64,000 nucleotides of DNA from Nipponacmea schrenckii (lineage: Eukaryota > Mollusca > Gastropoda > Lottiidae): contig CM060199.1 of the NCBI GenBank assembly GCA_030562195.1, positions 9,258,338 through 9,322,337 on the forward strand. The letters are read 5' to 3'. Each line of letters starts with the position of its first letter. The stretch's first letter is position 1. Made by a program: the position numbers and the translations under genes. Below are positions 34,401 through 47,090 of the stretch, piece by piece. The notes under the pieces are model-generated. The model made no database searches. It saw nothing but the letters and a program-made list of their open reading frames with translations, and had not been told where the DNA came from.

Positions 34401-37400
34401 GGCTGTTGTATATATACATTATCAAGGAATCTATTTTTTTAGCAAATGGTCAAGTTCTAGTTCCACAATTAGCCCCCAGGGGTCAGACCCCTACAACTTC
34501 TATAAACATTCCACAAACAGCTACTCTGGTGTCCAGCCAGTTACAACCTGGTATTACCATGCAACAGATTCGTCCAGTCGGTCAAGTTCGAACAGTTAAT
34601 CCTGTAAGTTAAACACCATATTCTGTAAATTAACAGCACAGTTTTAGATCAGGCCTGTGGTCCATAAACTCTGACCCTATCTCCAGACAATGGTTGTGAG
34701 TTGGATTGTTGCTTAGTGATTCAGTACTGCAGGTTTGAACTTACTTCAAGACTCTTTGTATTGAAACCTTGATTTGTCTGAGATAAGCTTTGAATCTTCA
34801 AAGCAGTTGAAGTTTTCATGCTACTTCCTTCACTTGAAGAGAAAATGGTTTACATGTTTCCTGTTATATGTTGTAAATTTATGATTTAAATATTAGAATA
34901 TGGTTCAAACCCAACACTTGCATGGCATGCGTCAAGTTATTACCAACCCTACTAATCAAGTAAGTATGGTCTATATTGAGTAACACCTATCTCTATTATG
35001 CACATGTCCGTTTTCAGTTGAGTCATTGTAATGGATCATCAAATCAAAATCTTTTCTCTCCCTTTATCATCACAGCTTTGGTTTGGCTTCTTTTCTTATA
35101 ATTCTTTGAACAGTGAGTGGGAAAACAGTGTCATATATCCACTGCCTGAGCTTCTTGGGGTTGGCCTGATATTGGCTTTCATTGCATAATACCCTTCCAT
35201 CCTAGTACTGGAAGAAATATGACAAAGTGTATGAAGTTAACATTATTTGACTTGGTTACTTAAGGTATCTTTAATGACTGCCCATGTATATATCAATTGT
35301 TTGGTCTGTAGAGCGGTCGCTACTGGTGAAAATTGTTAAAGCCATTTATTGATTGGGAAGACTAGGACATTGATTAATTTATGGATAATGGTGAGGGTAC
35401 ACAAACTGTTTTTGAACCTTTTTTTGTTGCCAACTGGAGAGTTTCTGCCTCTTTCTTCTTGTCAAGACTTTGTCAAAAATGCCCTCACCATAATAATTAC
35501 TCTACTCGATAAATGGTTGAAACATTATGTTGTACACTATAAATTTTATTGAAATGTCTGAGGAATAAATAGGACAAGTATTATACATTATGTTATGTTA
35601 CCAAACATTGGCTGGGAGTAGTTAGCTACTATCACAGAAAGGATATAGATTCTTCTTTAGGAAATGTTTGTAGAGCTCTTTTTCTTATTTCACCAGGAAT
35701 ACTACATTTTTATTTCAAATACTTGATGTTTCTAAAAAAACTGCTTCTTCACAGTTATATATAGATTTATTTATATCCAGTTGTAACTGGTGTAGATTGT
35801 TGATATTAGCAATAAGTAAATAAATGTTGATATTAGCAATAAGTAAATAAATGTTGATATTAGCAATAAGTAAATAAATGTTGATATTAGCAATAAGTAA
35901 ATAAATGTTGATATTAGCAATAAGTAAATAAAATACTATTTTAAAGGTCATGGTTCACCATTTCCTTTTCCTCAATTTTCTAAATGGTTACCTATGAATA
36001 TTGATGCATCATTACTCCCTCCCCCCTCGAAATAAGGACAGGTTTGATTAAAAGTAAAGACATAGAGATAGATTTTGGTTTGAATGTTCATTTTATTGTA
36101 GCACCATTGCTTTCCCATAATCCAAATGCAATTTTATGTTAGTATATTATGTTCAGATGCATGACACCAGTATTTTCTATTATTAACAATCAATTTTTAA
36201 TATAGATGTCTTTATTATTTCATGTCATAATTTCAATCTTTAATGTTAACTAATTTTAAATACTTTCAGCAATTTCTGTTATTTTTCTCTGCAACTTAAT
36301 TTTTTTTTTGTTAGGATTAATATGTCAACATATTTTACTTATAATTTTTGTTTTTAGAGTGAAAGGATGGCACAACCCAACCAAAACCCTCATGCTCCAC
36401 CCCCACAACATCCCATGGGTAACCATGGACCACGTCATCCCTCTTCCTCTCAGTCGCACCATCTTTCTAACCCATCTCAGCATGCTAACCAATCCTCTGT
36501 TAACCCTTCCTCGCTTAACCTTTCTGGCCAACCGCAACCAAATCATGGTCAGTCTCAAAGTCAGGTGCTTTCTCAACATCAAGGGCATTCCCAACAGCAG
36601 GGTAAACAAGGACAGGTGCAACATCAGGGAACATCCCAACAGCAGGGCAAGCAAGGACAACTTCCACATCAGGGACCATCCCAACACCAACTTTCAGGCC
36701 AACTTTTACATCATGGGCAGCCACAGCACCCAGGGGCCCTTCAAGGCCAGTCTCAGCATCAAAACCAGGGTCCAACGCATCAACATCCAAATCAGTATCT
36801 TCAGCATCCAAATCAACCTCCCCATTCAACTCAATCTCAACATATTCAGAGTCAATCAGGACATTTGACTCATTTCCAAAACCAACATCAACGCCCTCAT
36901 CTCATTCCAAGTTCTCAACACCAACAACAGCAACAGCATCTTTCCCAGCAACATCAACAGCACCCTATGCAACATCAGCTTCCTCCATCCCACATTACCA
37001 ATTCTCCTTATCCTCGCCACCCTATGCACCCTTCCCATCCACATCTCTTGCCGCCAAATCAGCAGCAACGAATGCCCCCTGCTCAACTTCAGCCAAATAC
37101 ATCCGTTTCTCAGCAAATGTATGGCATGCCATCTCGTCCCCGTAATAGTGTAAGTAGTAGTTTATCTTTTGTTCAGTGACAGCCCACATTTATTTTCTTC
37201 AACAGCCAATTTTGAATTTAATGAAAAAGTAGCTGATCAAATTTCTGTGTTTGGATTATCTTCACTCAAGAAATATTCATTTCAAAACAATTATTTCAAA
37301 TACAAAATTTATTGGAAACTATAAAAAATATATATTTATGATATCAGATCAAATAAATGGCTGTTCACTCTTAGGAACTTTTTTTGTTTATTTATTTATT

Positions 37401-40400
37401 TAACCTTTAACCTGCATGTTTTAACATTCTGAATTCGAATGAGATATTGCTGTAATGAGAATCGCTAAAGACAAGACCCAATATTAGGTCAGAAATTGAA
37501 AAATAAATCATTCGAAAAATTTGTTCATGTTTTAGTTTTCCTTAAATATGGGAAGGTTAAATCGATCTCTACCAAGAACAAAATTGAAAAAAATTCAATA
37601 AAAGCAGCTTTCTGAATATGAAATATCTTGTTTGAAAACTTATCTCCTTGCATGCTATAATCTGTACCCTATTAAGCACTTACTACTTTCTTTTTCATTG
37701 ACTTTTGCATGTCTGTACTTGCTATTGCTTAAAACCCTAGTTAATATTGTATTGTTTTCAGCTAGTCTGTGGTTGGAGGATTGGGTTTTAAGGTTGGAAT
37801 GGGTATTTAGGTACAATGGGTTTGAATGGTTTTAAATTGAATGGGTATTTTTGGTTGAGGGTTGTAATGCAGGTGGATGTACTGGAATTGGTTTTGGTGT
37901 AATGTGTGAAGGGATGTATGATACTGTTATGAAGGGAAAAAACCTTTGAAGTTGATCTTAATTTTCGAGGATGAAAATTTGTATAACAGTGCAGATGATA
38001 ACCAAACACAAGAGATTTTAGAAATGAAAAAAGGAGATCTGCCAATTTTCATGAATATTTAAGGCACATGATAGCTATCTTAACTTGTCAGTCAGAGGCC
38101 TGTGATTCATTTAGAAAAGATAAAGCAAAATAAATAGCCAAGACCAAGCAACGAAAAACCTAGATGGACTTTTCTGGCTTTGATCTCTTACAGTACAACC
38201 TGTTCTGTGTGGAAAATTTCAGTTCTGCTTCTGACTCCTATATTCTATGATATCTTTCTCTATGAAATTCACGTTTGTTTCTTCTAGAAATACAGTATTT
38301 TTACCATCTGTTTGAAATATATAGATGTAGCTGTGCACATACTGAGAATTACTTATAGTCTCTAAAACATTCCATCTTTTTTGGTTTTCAAACAATTCAT
38401 ACTTTTTTTTCAATTTTTTTTTATTTAGTATTATTCTTGATAGTATCTTGGAATTTAGACCTTTTGAAGCCTACATCTTTTCATGTTGATGTATATTGAT
38501 GGCACCAGTAGTGTCTGTCCATCTGTCAGTTGTATTTATAACCCTGTGATCTTGAATAATGAAAATATTATAGGCCCTTCAATTTTGAACATGTTTTTCA
38601 AAATATCTAAAGAATTAAAGAAAGAAATAAAATCAAGTAATTGGATAAGGAATAGGGCCACCATAGATATGAGCAGTACCAATATCTGCTGAAAACTGAA
38701 CAATGAACAATTTTGAAAATATTACCAGTAATATAAGCTAGGTGGTTTATGGGTTTTAATTTAGATGTGAAAGTTGATCAATGGTGCTGGTAATAATTTA
38801 GTAATGGTTAAACAGATACATGCTTAGTAAGGGTATGGTATCTATTTGCTCTTGAGCATTTTCTCAAAAACTTAAATAACAATACAGTAAAATGTTTGTA
38901 AAAAAATTTGATTTTTAATGATTATCACTGTAAAGTTTTTGAGAATAAGGTCATAGACAAAGAGATTTTTGGTGACAACTCATCAAAAACGATTTGGTTT
39001 GATTAATGCTCAGTTGATGACTGAATGATTATGAAACATTTTTGATTGATATTATTCAGAATCAAGTTCTCCAGTTAGATGGAGCTGGTGATACAAGTTC
39101 ATCTGATGATGATGATTTAGACGATGATGATAATGATGATAATGAGAATGAAAACGAGAATGAAGAAGAACAAGGAGAAGAAGAGGTAACAGGACTATAT
39201 TGAGCAGAAGAATCACACCCAGTGTCTTTCTCTTACCAGGCTTTTACCATGTTCCTAAAGCAATGTTTGGAACTTGGGCTTTTACATGCAAATCAAGATC
39301 ACCATTGGTGATGCAAAACTTTAAAAAAAATTCCAAATCTCTACTTTGTGGAGCTATTAGTCGGTTATCTTTTCAAAAACTTATAATCATTCAAAAAAAA
39401 AAATGTCCGAAAGAATTGACTGACTTATTATTTATCACGAAACATGTTTGAAAATAAGGGCATTATTGTGGTTTTTATGTCTTCTGCAACTAAATTAAAG
39501 GTCTTAGATTTAGAATGTGTCTAATTATCATGTATCACTATTTGAGAAAAGGTTGAACAGTAGAAGTGAATGATTTATCTGAAATTAACAGCAAGTTGCC
39601 TTTATCATGATTTAAAGGGGGAGTACTCTAATATTAAAACTGATCAACATGCTCCCTATCTTAGTTGTTCATCTATTGATAAAATTATTTACAGGAACCA
39701 CTAAATACTGATGATGATATTAGTGAAGAAGATCCTAATGATTTATTTGATACTGACAATGTTGTTGTGTGTCAGTATGATAAAGTGAGTTATCTTCCTT
39801 AACATCTAAATCTACAACCAAAAGCCACTTAAGGGGGTTGACAACATTATCGTTCGAGGTGTATTTCAATCAAGAAACGTATTAAGTTTATTTCCATTCT
39901 GTTTGGCATTAAAAAAACTCATCTAGTAAAAATTTTAGCTCAATCGCTTCAGTAGTTTGTCAGATATTGGTCCGTAAAGATAATTTATTTATCGAACACA
40001 ATGGCGTATTCCTCCATGTAAACGTACAAAATTAAGTTGTCAGTTGACATTTTTATACGCCCACATGAAATGGGGGGCGTATATTGTCGTCACCCACGTC
40101 GTCCACAATTGCTCGTAAACACTCTACAAGGTGCAATTCTTGACAGATTTAATTGAAACTTTATATGAGTGTTTATGATCACTCAAGGATGAACCCTATT
40201 GAAAATCAGCGAAATCGGAAAAAATTTAGTATGAGTTTTTGCCCTTGTTCTTGAATGGCTCGTAAACACTCTTCAATGTGCAATTCTTGCCTGATTTTGA
40301 TGAAACTTGGTGTGAGGGTATGTTATAACTCAAGGATAAACCCTATTGAAAATCGGCGAAATCAAAAAAACCTTTAGTATGAGTTATTGCCCTTGTTCTT

Positions 40401-41922
40401 GAAAACGCATTCAATTTTAGCTTGTAAACACTCTAGAAAGAACAATTCTTAATGGATTTTGATTAAACTTGGCTTGAGTATTTGTGTTTACCCAAGGATG
40501 AACCCTATTATAAATCAAATAAATCGAAATATATTTAGTGTCAGTTATAGCCCTTGAACATGAAAACGCGTTAAATTTTAGCTGGTAAACACTCTAGAAA
40601 GAACAATATTTAATGGATTTTGATGTAACTTGGCTTGAGTATTTGTTTTCTCACAAGGATAAACCCTATTGAAAATCAGAAAAATCGAAAAATATTTTAG
40701 TGTCAGCTATTGTGCCTGTTTTCAAAAATGCTTTCAACTTTTGGCTGGTGAACACTCTAAACATTTATTTTTGACAAAACTTGCTGAAATTGTTTAATAT
40801 CAACCAAGGATGAGCCTTATTAAGAATTAAAAATATCAAAATATTATTAAGTGTGAACCCTATTGCAAATCATAAAAATACCGAAAAATATTTAATGAGT
40901 TGTTATTAGGTACAATTCTTGACAGTTTTTAATGAAACTAGAGACCCTAGAAAAAAATATATGGTGGAAGGTTGAATATTTCATTCCACTTATTATAACC
41001 TTACTGAAAAGTTTTTATTTGAAATAAATGCTTCCAGTGGGCGTATATTACCTTGCATGGCAAGCTATCTTTGAGTACGTCATCAGCTGAATAAACCTTT
41101 TCTACGTTTGTCGTTCAGATTTGTATTGGGGGTATCCAGAAGTCACGTGATGTCCCATAAATGATTACGTCACATGTAAACAGAGAAACTTTATGATTGA
41201 TGGTTTAGGGGTGTTTTTACATGTGCTAATCAATTGTTTTAGCACTCCAATTATGTGGTTATTGATGCCTAAAGGTGCCTAAAGATTTCTACAGCACGAA
41301 AGACGATCTTTTAACAACATGATCGTTAATTATGTAAGGTTTACATGTGTTTGCAAAATGTTGAAAAAAAACTGCCAATTTTCCAAAAGCATATCTCGCT
41401 TACAATTTATCAGATTTTTACAAACTTTGGCTTCAGCTAAAGTTTTTCATGTCCTCTATAACTTTACGTTGGCTTTTTTTTATAAAATGAATAGTTTTTT
41501 AAAAATTCAATTTTTCGTAAATGCACACGCAAAATTTTGATTTCTATCAATATCTTTAAAACAAAACAAAATTTTCCAAAAAGCCAACGTTACTTTGTAG
41601 AGATACATGTAGGCTTGTGTTGTGGAAAATTTCAACCTACTATATTAAATAGTCTAGTAGATATGCTAATTTTAAGGGAATAATTGACGTTTTTTTTGTT
41701 CATCTTTCATACCCTATTTCTCAAAGTTGAAATGTCAGAAACAAATAAATTTTATACAGGAAATTACGAATTGTGTTCTTTGAATTAAAAAAACACATTA
41801 TTTTTCACTTTCAGATTAACCGAAATAAAAACAAGTGGAAGTTTCATCTGAAAGATGGTATTATGAATCTACGTGGTAAAGATTATGTGTTTCAGAAAGC
41901 CAATGGTGAAGCAGAATGGTAG
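31475..41922 (+). CDS. GTF2A1: Transcription initiation factor IIA alpha/beta precursor, complete
   Basis: Eleven coding exons: 31475-31495, 33176-33277, 33556-33664, 33870-33940, 34168-34276, 34443-34603, 34897-34959, 36358-37149, 39060-39185, 39695-39784, 41815-41922 (stop TAG). All introns are GT-AG and in phase. The CDS is 1752 nt, 583 residues, against about 376 in human. Residues 8-60 (KLYKTVVEDVINNVKEAFLD, then DEGVDEQVLQELK) form the alpha helical-bundle domain. A long linker follows, dominated by the 264-codon Gln/His/Pro-rich exon 8. Then come QLDG (residues 481-484, the Taspase1 recognition form), an Asp/Glu-rich stretch, and the beta-barrel C-terminus (DNVVVCQYDKINRNKNKWKF...GEAEW). 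Role: stabilises TBP on DNA during RNA polymerase II initiation, as alpha and beta chains paired with TFIIA-gamma. Confidence 0.97.
32590..33054. mobile_element. pogo-like MITE in GTF2A1 intron 1
   Basis: Left end CAGTGAAACCCCTCAAAACC and right end 'ttaagaggggtttcattg' are imperfect inverted repeats flanked by TA (32588-32589 and 33055-33056). Length 465 bp with no transposase frame. It is a different subfamily from the 23.85-kb element, judged by the TIR. Confidence 0.8.
35800..35932. repeat. 27-bp tandem repeat
   Basis: Five near-perfect copies of 'ttgatattagcaataagtaaataaatg' type units (27 bp) in GTF2A1 intron 7. The period is a multiple of three, so a minus-strand frame stays open, but it is not a gene. 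Confidence 0.95.
40048..41075. repeat. Satellite-cored repeat element, inverted relative to the 19.9-kb copy
   Basis: Lies in GTF2A1 intron 10. It begins 'tttttatacgcccacatg', then 'ggggggcgtatattgtcgtc', continues through about five diverged tandem units ('gtaaacactct', 'gaaccctattgaaaatc'), and ends 'agtgggcgtatattacct', 'tgcatggcaagctatc'. This supplies both family ends: a 'tatacgcccac' end and a 'gcaagctatc' end. Confidence 0.8.
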
Positions 41923-44327
41923 TGGTTTGTGGAAGTGACCTATTTATTTTTCTATTACTTTGTGTTTGTGACCAATCCAATATAACAGTAGAGTGTACAA
42001 TCTTGTTGCTAAATGTCATTTTACTTTGTGACCAAAGCTAGTGTTTCAGTAAAATCTTTACTTTGTGACCAAAGCTAGTGTTTCAGTAAAATCTTTATTT
42101 TGTGACCAAAGCTAGTGTTTCAGTCAAATCTTTACTTTGTGACCAAAGCTAGTGTTTCAGTAAAATCTTTATTTTGTGACCAAAGCTAGTGTTTCAGTCA
42201 AATCTTTATTTTGTGACCAAAGCTAGTGTTTCAGTCAAATCTTTACCTTTTGATCAAAGCTAGTGTTTCAGTCAAATCTTTACTTTGTGACCAAAGCTAG
42301 TGTTTCAGTCAAATCTTTACTTTGTGACCAAAGCTAGTGTTTTGGTAAAATCTTTACTTTTTGACCAAAGCTTAAAAAAGATTAAAGTAAAATCTTCAAG
42401 TTTCAGTAAAGTCTTTATTTTCTACCCTAGGCCAAGTTTCAGTAAACTCTTTACTTTTGTGACCACAGCCAGTGTCTCTTGTGAAAATCTCTTCTGAATG
42501 ACCTAGGCCAGTGTCTCTTGTGAAAATCTCTTCTGAATAACCTAGGCCAGTGTGTACAAATCTTGTATTCAAACCCCAGAAAATGACTATATCTTATCCA
42601 AGATCTAATGTTTTTATGTATGTTTTGATATGAGTATTTGATTTGTGTATTTGTTTTGATTTATGATTGTTTATATTGTGTTATTTTGATTTGTGTAATT
42701 TATTTCTGTATAAAAACGGACCCCTCTTTGGTCTTTGTTTAATGCTGTTTACCAGGATCCTTTCATGGTTGAAGAGATCCTCATCATGACAGGGTTATTC
42801 TGGTTTCTCAGTTTCCGCATAGATCAAACTTTCTGACCTGAGAGTATTCTTGTATACAACCTGCCACTGAAACTGATAGATGGAACTGAAAAATTGCCTA
42901 ACATTAAAGTATATATGGAAGGCTGGGTAAGTGTCAGAAAGTTATGGACCGAATTGGAATAAGTTAATATAATTATGTTTTTAGTAGCCCATCTCTTCAA
43001 TCTTTTGTTTCCGAGGTGGAAATACTATCTGGTATGAACCAAGTTTTTTTTGTGTGTTGTGTTTTTCATTTTGACTATTGTTGTAAAATGTATGCATATA
43101 TATGTATATAAGTTGTGTTTTGTAAATATGTAAATATATTAACAAATCAAACTGTTGCCATGGTTTTGAAATATTCAAAATAGTGTGTGAAATTTGAGTT
43201 TACTCACTTGATTTTGAAAATCATTATTGCATTTGAATTGATTGTAATGTATCAATCTGATTTAATCTTTATTTACTGATTATGATTTAGATCTAATTGT
43301 GTGACTTAGTTACTTCGAAACGGCATAGTCTTAACTTTCTTAGATATCAACAACACCGGTTTTAATTTCTGTAATGTCGATTATAATTTTGGGGAAATTA
43401 AACAAAATTAGTTTTATGTTAGAGAATTTATACGAATGCTATTTTAGCCATATAGTATTTTGATAATCTTAAGATATCACACATTATTGTACATTCATTA
43501 TTATCATTTCTTGTATATAGTACATAATAGTACATATTGTCAAATACATAATTTTGTACTGTATTTGTTACATCTAGGAAGTTGGTACTTTTTCATTTGA
43601 AAATCATAATTTCCACTTGGTTTGTATTTGGTATACACCTTAGAAAATCAGAACTGACAAAATATATATTTTATTTATCTGCAAGTCTTTGTTACGCTAC
43701 AAAGACATATTGAAAAATATAGCTGTGTAAAATCTTGTATTGTATTGATAGGCCTATAGTAATTTACATTTTAAAATTGTTTTTGTTTGATGATAACAGA
43801 ATTTGTATCCATAATGTTATTGATATGGTTATTATAAAGTGAATGTTATTGTTTGTAACTAATACAATTAAGACAGAGATTTGCAGAGAATTAACTATAA
43901 GCACAAGTTATAAGGTCTTTACGGTTCTTTATTTTATTGATTGAAAGTATTATTGTTTAAAATTTACACTGGATATTGACTAAATCTTTTTCGACTAATA
44001 TGTCAAAGCTTTTATTATAACTTTAGCTTGACTTCAAACTAAAGCACTGCCAACAATTATCCTTGTGGAGTCTAGAGTTTGAGTGTGCAATGTTAATGTG
44101 GCTTATATTTCTGGAAACTATATTTTCAATGTATTGTGAAATGGAAGATTTTGTCCTAGCTATGAATTGCTCAACTAGAATTTATCCAAGATATTAGTAT
44201 ATTGAATGATGTATAAACTAATACTAATTCTCACTATTGAGTTGAGGTCAATATAATTTGTAAATGAGAACTATTTTTGTAATTATATTAACCATGTATC
44301 TAGTCTTAAATGATGTTTTACAATAAA
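41923..44327 (+). other. Probable GTF2A1 3' UTR with poly(A) signal AATAAA at 44322-44327
   Basis: No stop-bounded gene follows the GTF2A1 stop until the minus-strand gene at 44.8 kb. The first downstream signal in a good context is 'tttacaataaaatatcatc' near 44322. The tail (about 43715-44400) is duplicated at 50.1-50.8 kb including this signal. Poly(A) use is inferred. Earlier AATAAA-like words exist, so shorter UTR forms are possible. Confidence 0.5.
42015..42400. repeat. 37-bp minisatellite in the GTF2A1 3' UTR region
   Basis: About ten tandem units; 'gtgtttcagt' recurs at 42041, 42078 and 42115 (37 bp apart). The unit reads 'gtgtttcagtaaaatcttta' + 'ctttgtgaccaaagcta'. It matches the unit of the arrays at 53.1 and 56.2 kb at about 30 of 37 positions. 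Degenerate units continue to about 42545. Confidence 0.92.
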
Positions 44328-44772
44328 ATATCATCATTATATCTGATCTTTATTTACTTCTCTTCATGTATTGTTTGTATTTTGATGCAAGGAATGAGTT
44401 TATGGACCAGGAGATCAAGTACGGGGTCTTGTTCTTGGCGATTAAGTCTAGGGCCTTTCATTGGCTGAAGTTAGCACTATCTGTCTAAAATCAGACCAAG
44501 TGCTTGTTCTGTCTTAAGTCACGGTCATTTTGTTTTCTTTGCCTAAAGACACAAGTTGCTGTTTAAGGTGACTATGTGGTAATCCATACTGAAAATAATG
44601 ACTAGAGCGACATCGTGAGGGTCTTAAATAAAAATACTAATTTGAAATAATATATTATGTTTATTCAAAATAAAAATTACCAATAGGTATTTTACAGACA
44701 TGAATATGACATCAAAAATATAAATAGTCTAGTCAAGTCTTCAATTCCATTTTATTCACTCTTCACCCTTTC

Positions 44773-45640
44773 TTAGATCTGAAAAAGGCTGTTATGCAGG
44801 TCAAAGGTCGAGCCACTATTTTCTTTAATTCTCTCAAATTCCGTCTTAATCTGTGTAGTCTCATTGGTTTCTTTACTGAAATGATAAAATATTTCATTTT
44901 AAATTAATAATGACTCTTATGAAAGTGAAATTTTTTTATAGAAAAGTCTTTTAAAGAATATATTACGGCATCAGTGTTCCGGACCTGGAAGCTAATACGC
45001 GAAAATGGCCCCGGGAACAGTATTATTTTTTCTAACTGTATCAGTTAAAAACTTGATGCACTGGTAAATATGCCAAATTATACTAACTTTTCATGTTTCC
45101 ATTCTTTTCTCTTGAATGGACACCCTCAATTTTTAAATCGTTTTTGGAAACATCTTTAATTTCGGATCTGTTAATGACGTATTTAGAAAAATCGAGTTGA
45201 GTTTTTGGTTGTATCAGATATTTTGATAAATCTAAATATAGGTTCTTTTGTTGTAATTTCTTTACAAGTTCGCCATCAAGAGTGCATGTTTCGTTATTTC
45301 TGGTCTCGTCCAGGACCATTTGAAGATCTTGTCCTACTAAATCTCGCACTCTTTCTGTTGAATTAGTTCTAAAAATTCCTTCTTCTGATGCCGATGGAAT
45401 TCTGGAATTCATCTTTATCATGGTAACTGAAACAGAATACAAGGATTGAAGATCTTAGTAACATGTATCAAAAATTGAAAATCTACTTTCGGCCCATGTC
45501 AAAATGGGTAAGATTATAAATTGGGAAAATTTTCAAAGACATCACGATCATAAAACTTTCAAAGAGTTTTAATTTGCCATAAACTTGGATGAAAGTGTGC
45601 ATATAACAGACAGACAATACAGATTTCTTAATAACTCACC
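44773..45640 (-). CDS. Small unassigned gene, copy A (146 residues, two coding exons)
   Basis: I do not recognise the family. Proposed structure: non-coding exon ending 45640 (donor gtgagt), coding exon 45421-45084, coding exon 44875-44773 (stop TAA). Acceptor 'tattctgtttcag' precedes the first coding exon, so ATG at 45421-45419 (MIKMNSRIPSAS) is the likely start. The donor is 'gtataa', because this phase joins to KETNETTQIKTEF, whose continuation STFDLHNSLFQ is conserved in all copies. The mid-protein motif NLYLDLSKYLIQPKT, then SKYVINRSEIKDVSK, is also conserved. The protein is hydrophilic, with no signal peptide or membrane segment. A central stretch (TNSTERVRDLVGQDLQMVL region) differs from copies B and C. 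A minus-strand poly(A) signal sits at 44665-44660, and a CRE palindrome lies upstream. Confidence 0.65.
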
Positions 45641-45762
45641 TTAATTAACAAAATTCTTGAAAATTATCAGGAATATTTAATATTTCCGTGAAAATTATCA
45701 GAGAAAGTGAAAATCCTGCTATTTCTGTTGAAATTCAGAACAATCAGTGATGACAATTGAAA

Positions 45763-45770
45763 TGACGTCA
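45763..45770. promoter_or_regulatory. CRE palindrome TGACGTCA upstream of copy A
   Basis: A perfect 8-bp cAMP-response element lies about 125 bp upstream of the first-exon donor of the small gene, with a TGACG half-site about 15 bp further on. The same arrangement is present before copies B and C. Confidence 0.6.
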
Positions 45771-45899
45771 CAAGAATAATTCCATGACGTTATTATGATG
45801 TATAACATTTTGAGCCTCTTTTCAGTGAAAATATGTGCATGTATTATCAATATGTAGCAATAGATACAAGTTTACGAGAGTGAGTTTTGGATATAAAAT

Positions 45900-47090
45900 T
45901 GGCCTATAATCTGATCATTGACTCGACTATTTAGTCTGTAGTCTATCTATGACGAAAGGCCTATATCCATTATATTCATATTTGGTTTACTTGTGGGCCA
46001 CAGCTTTAATCATAGTCCGTGTCTTATATACGACACTGATCATAGTATGTGGTTACTCCCCTTGATATAAAAAATAAAATTCAGAATGTTTTAATGAAGC
46101 TTTTGTCCGTTCAGAACTACGAATCTCAATTCTATTGGCTCAACTGTCATAGGGACTGGTTTAACTAAGTTAACACACAATATAATATGATACTTATTTT
46201 CATATTCTGGTACTTATTCTGGGGCCATATATTATATGATAGCAAATTTCAGGAGAGCCTATTTTATATAAATTAGACTTTGTTTAACCAGCCGATATTC
46301 CATGTGTGTACGTACCAGTCAGTTTTCTTTGCTGTGATATTCTGCCACAATGGTGAATGTTAGCTTTCTTCAACATTCAGCATATCGTAGATCTATCTTT
46401 ACGAAGTTATTAATCATATTGTTATTGTGTGATGTCCAGTGATAGAATGTTTTAAAAAATATTAACCTTTGAATTGTAAATTTTACAGGAGTTATAGTAA
46501 AACATTATTATGTCTATATAAGATAAATTTGTAACCTAAATGATCTGGTTAATTATTTGATAATGATGCGTTAATTGGCCTGTGAAAATTCACGACAACA
46601 TTTCTGTGGTCTTTTTGATAATATTAGAAACAGGTTTTCATGCTGAATAGCGCGTCGTCCCGGCGTCAGATCCTGGCATAATTCACTTTAATACTTTCAT
46701 ACCCCCCCCCCAAAAAAAGGAATCTATTATTTTTAAAAATATAATTATTCAATAGGACAATAAGCATTTAACAAAACCGACAAATCTTATAACATATATG
46801 TGAAAAGCACTTAACATATCCGCCGTAGAGCAATAACATGGGAACGGATAGCAAGGCTAGAATACTGAATAAAAAGTGTCAACGAATTTCTTACTTGACG
46901 AACACATCTTACCGCTCTAAAAAAAAAATTAAAATCGATGGTAGATTGGTTATTCACAGCGACATGTTCCTGTCAAAATCAACCTTTAAGGAATGGGTAT
47001 TCCTATAGGGTTAAAGTAATGCCTTATTATATTTCGTGTCTTCCTCGTCGCTACTCGGACAAACAGTAGACGATTCTTCTGAACATATCT
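45900..47090. other. Intergenic, no gene seen
   Basis: AT-rich sequence between small gene copy A and the LGR pseudogene. It has a short poly-C run near 46702 but no recognisable domain or repeat. Confidence 0.5.

Noticed and set aside
35715..35951. 78-codon minus-strand frame of LLIANINIY repeats
   Set aside because: Translation of the 27-bp tandem repeat.
36308..36868. Alternative long frames on both strands over the Gln/His-rich exon
   Set aside because: Shadow frames of a compositionally biased, confirmed GTF2A1 exon.
44773..44875. Alternative frame of the small gene's last exon (RPLTCITAFF type) via donor 'gttagt'
   Set aside because: In divergent copy D that frame changes several residues and loses its stop, whereas the frame ending FQI/FQT keeps stop and residues.
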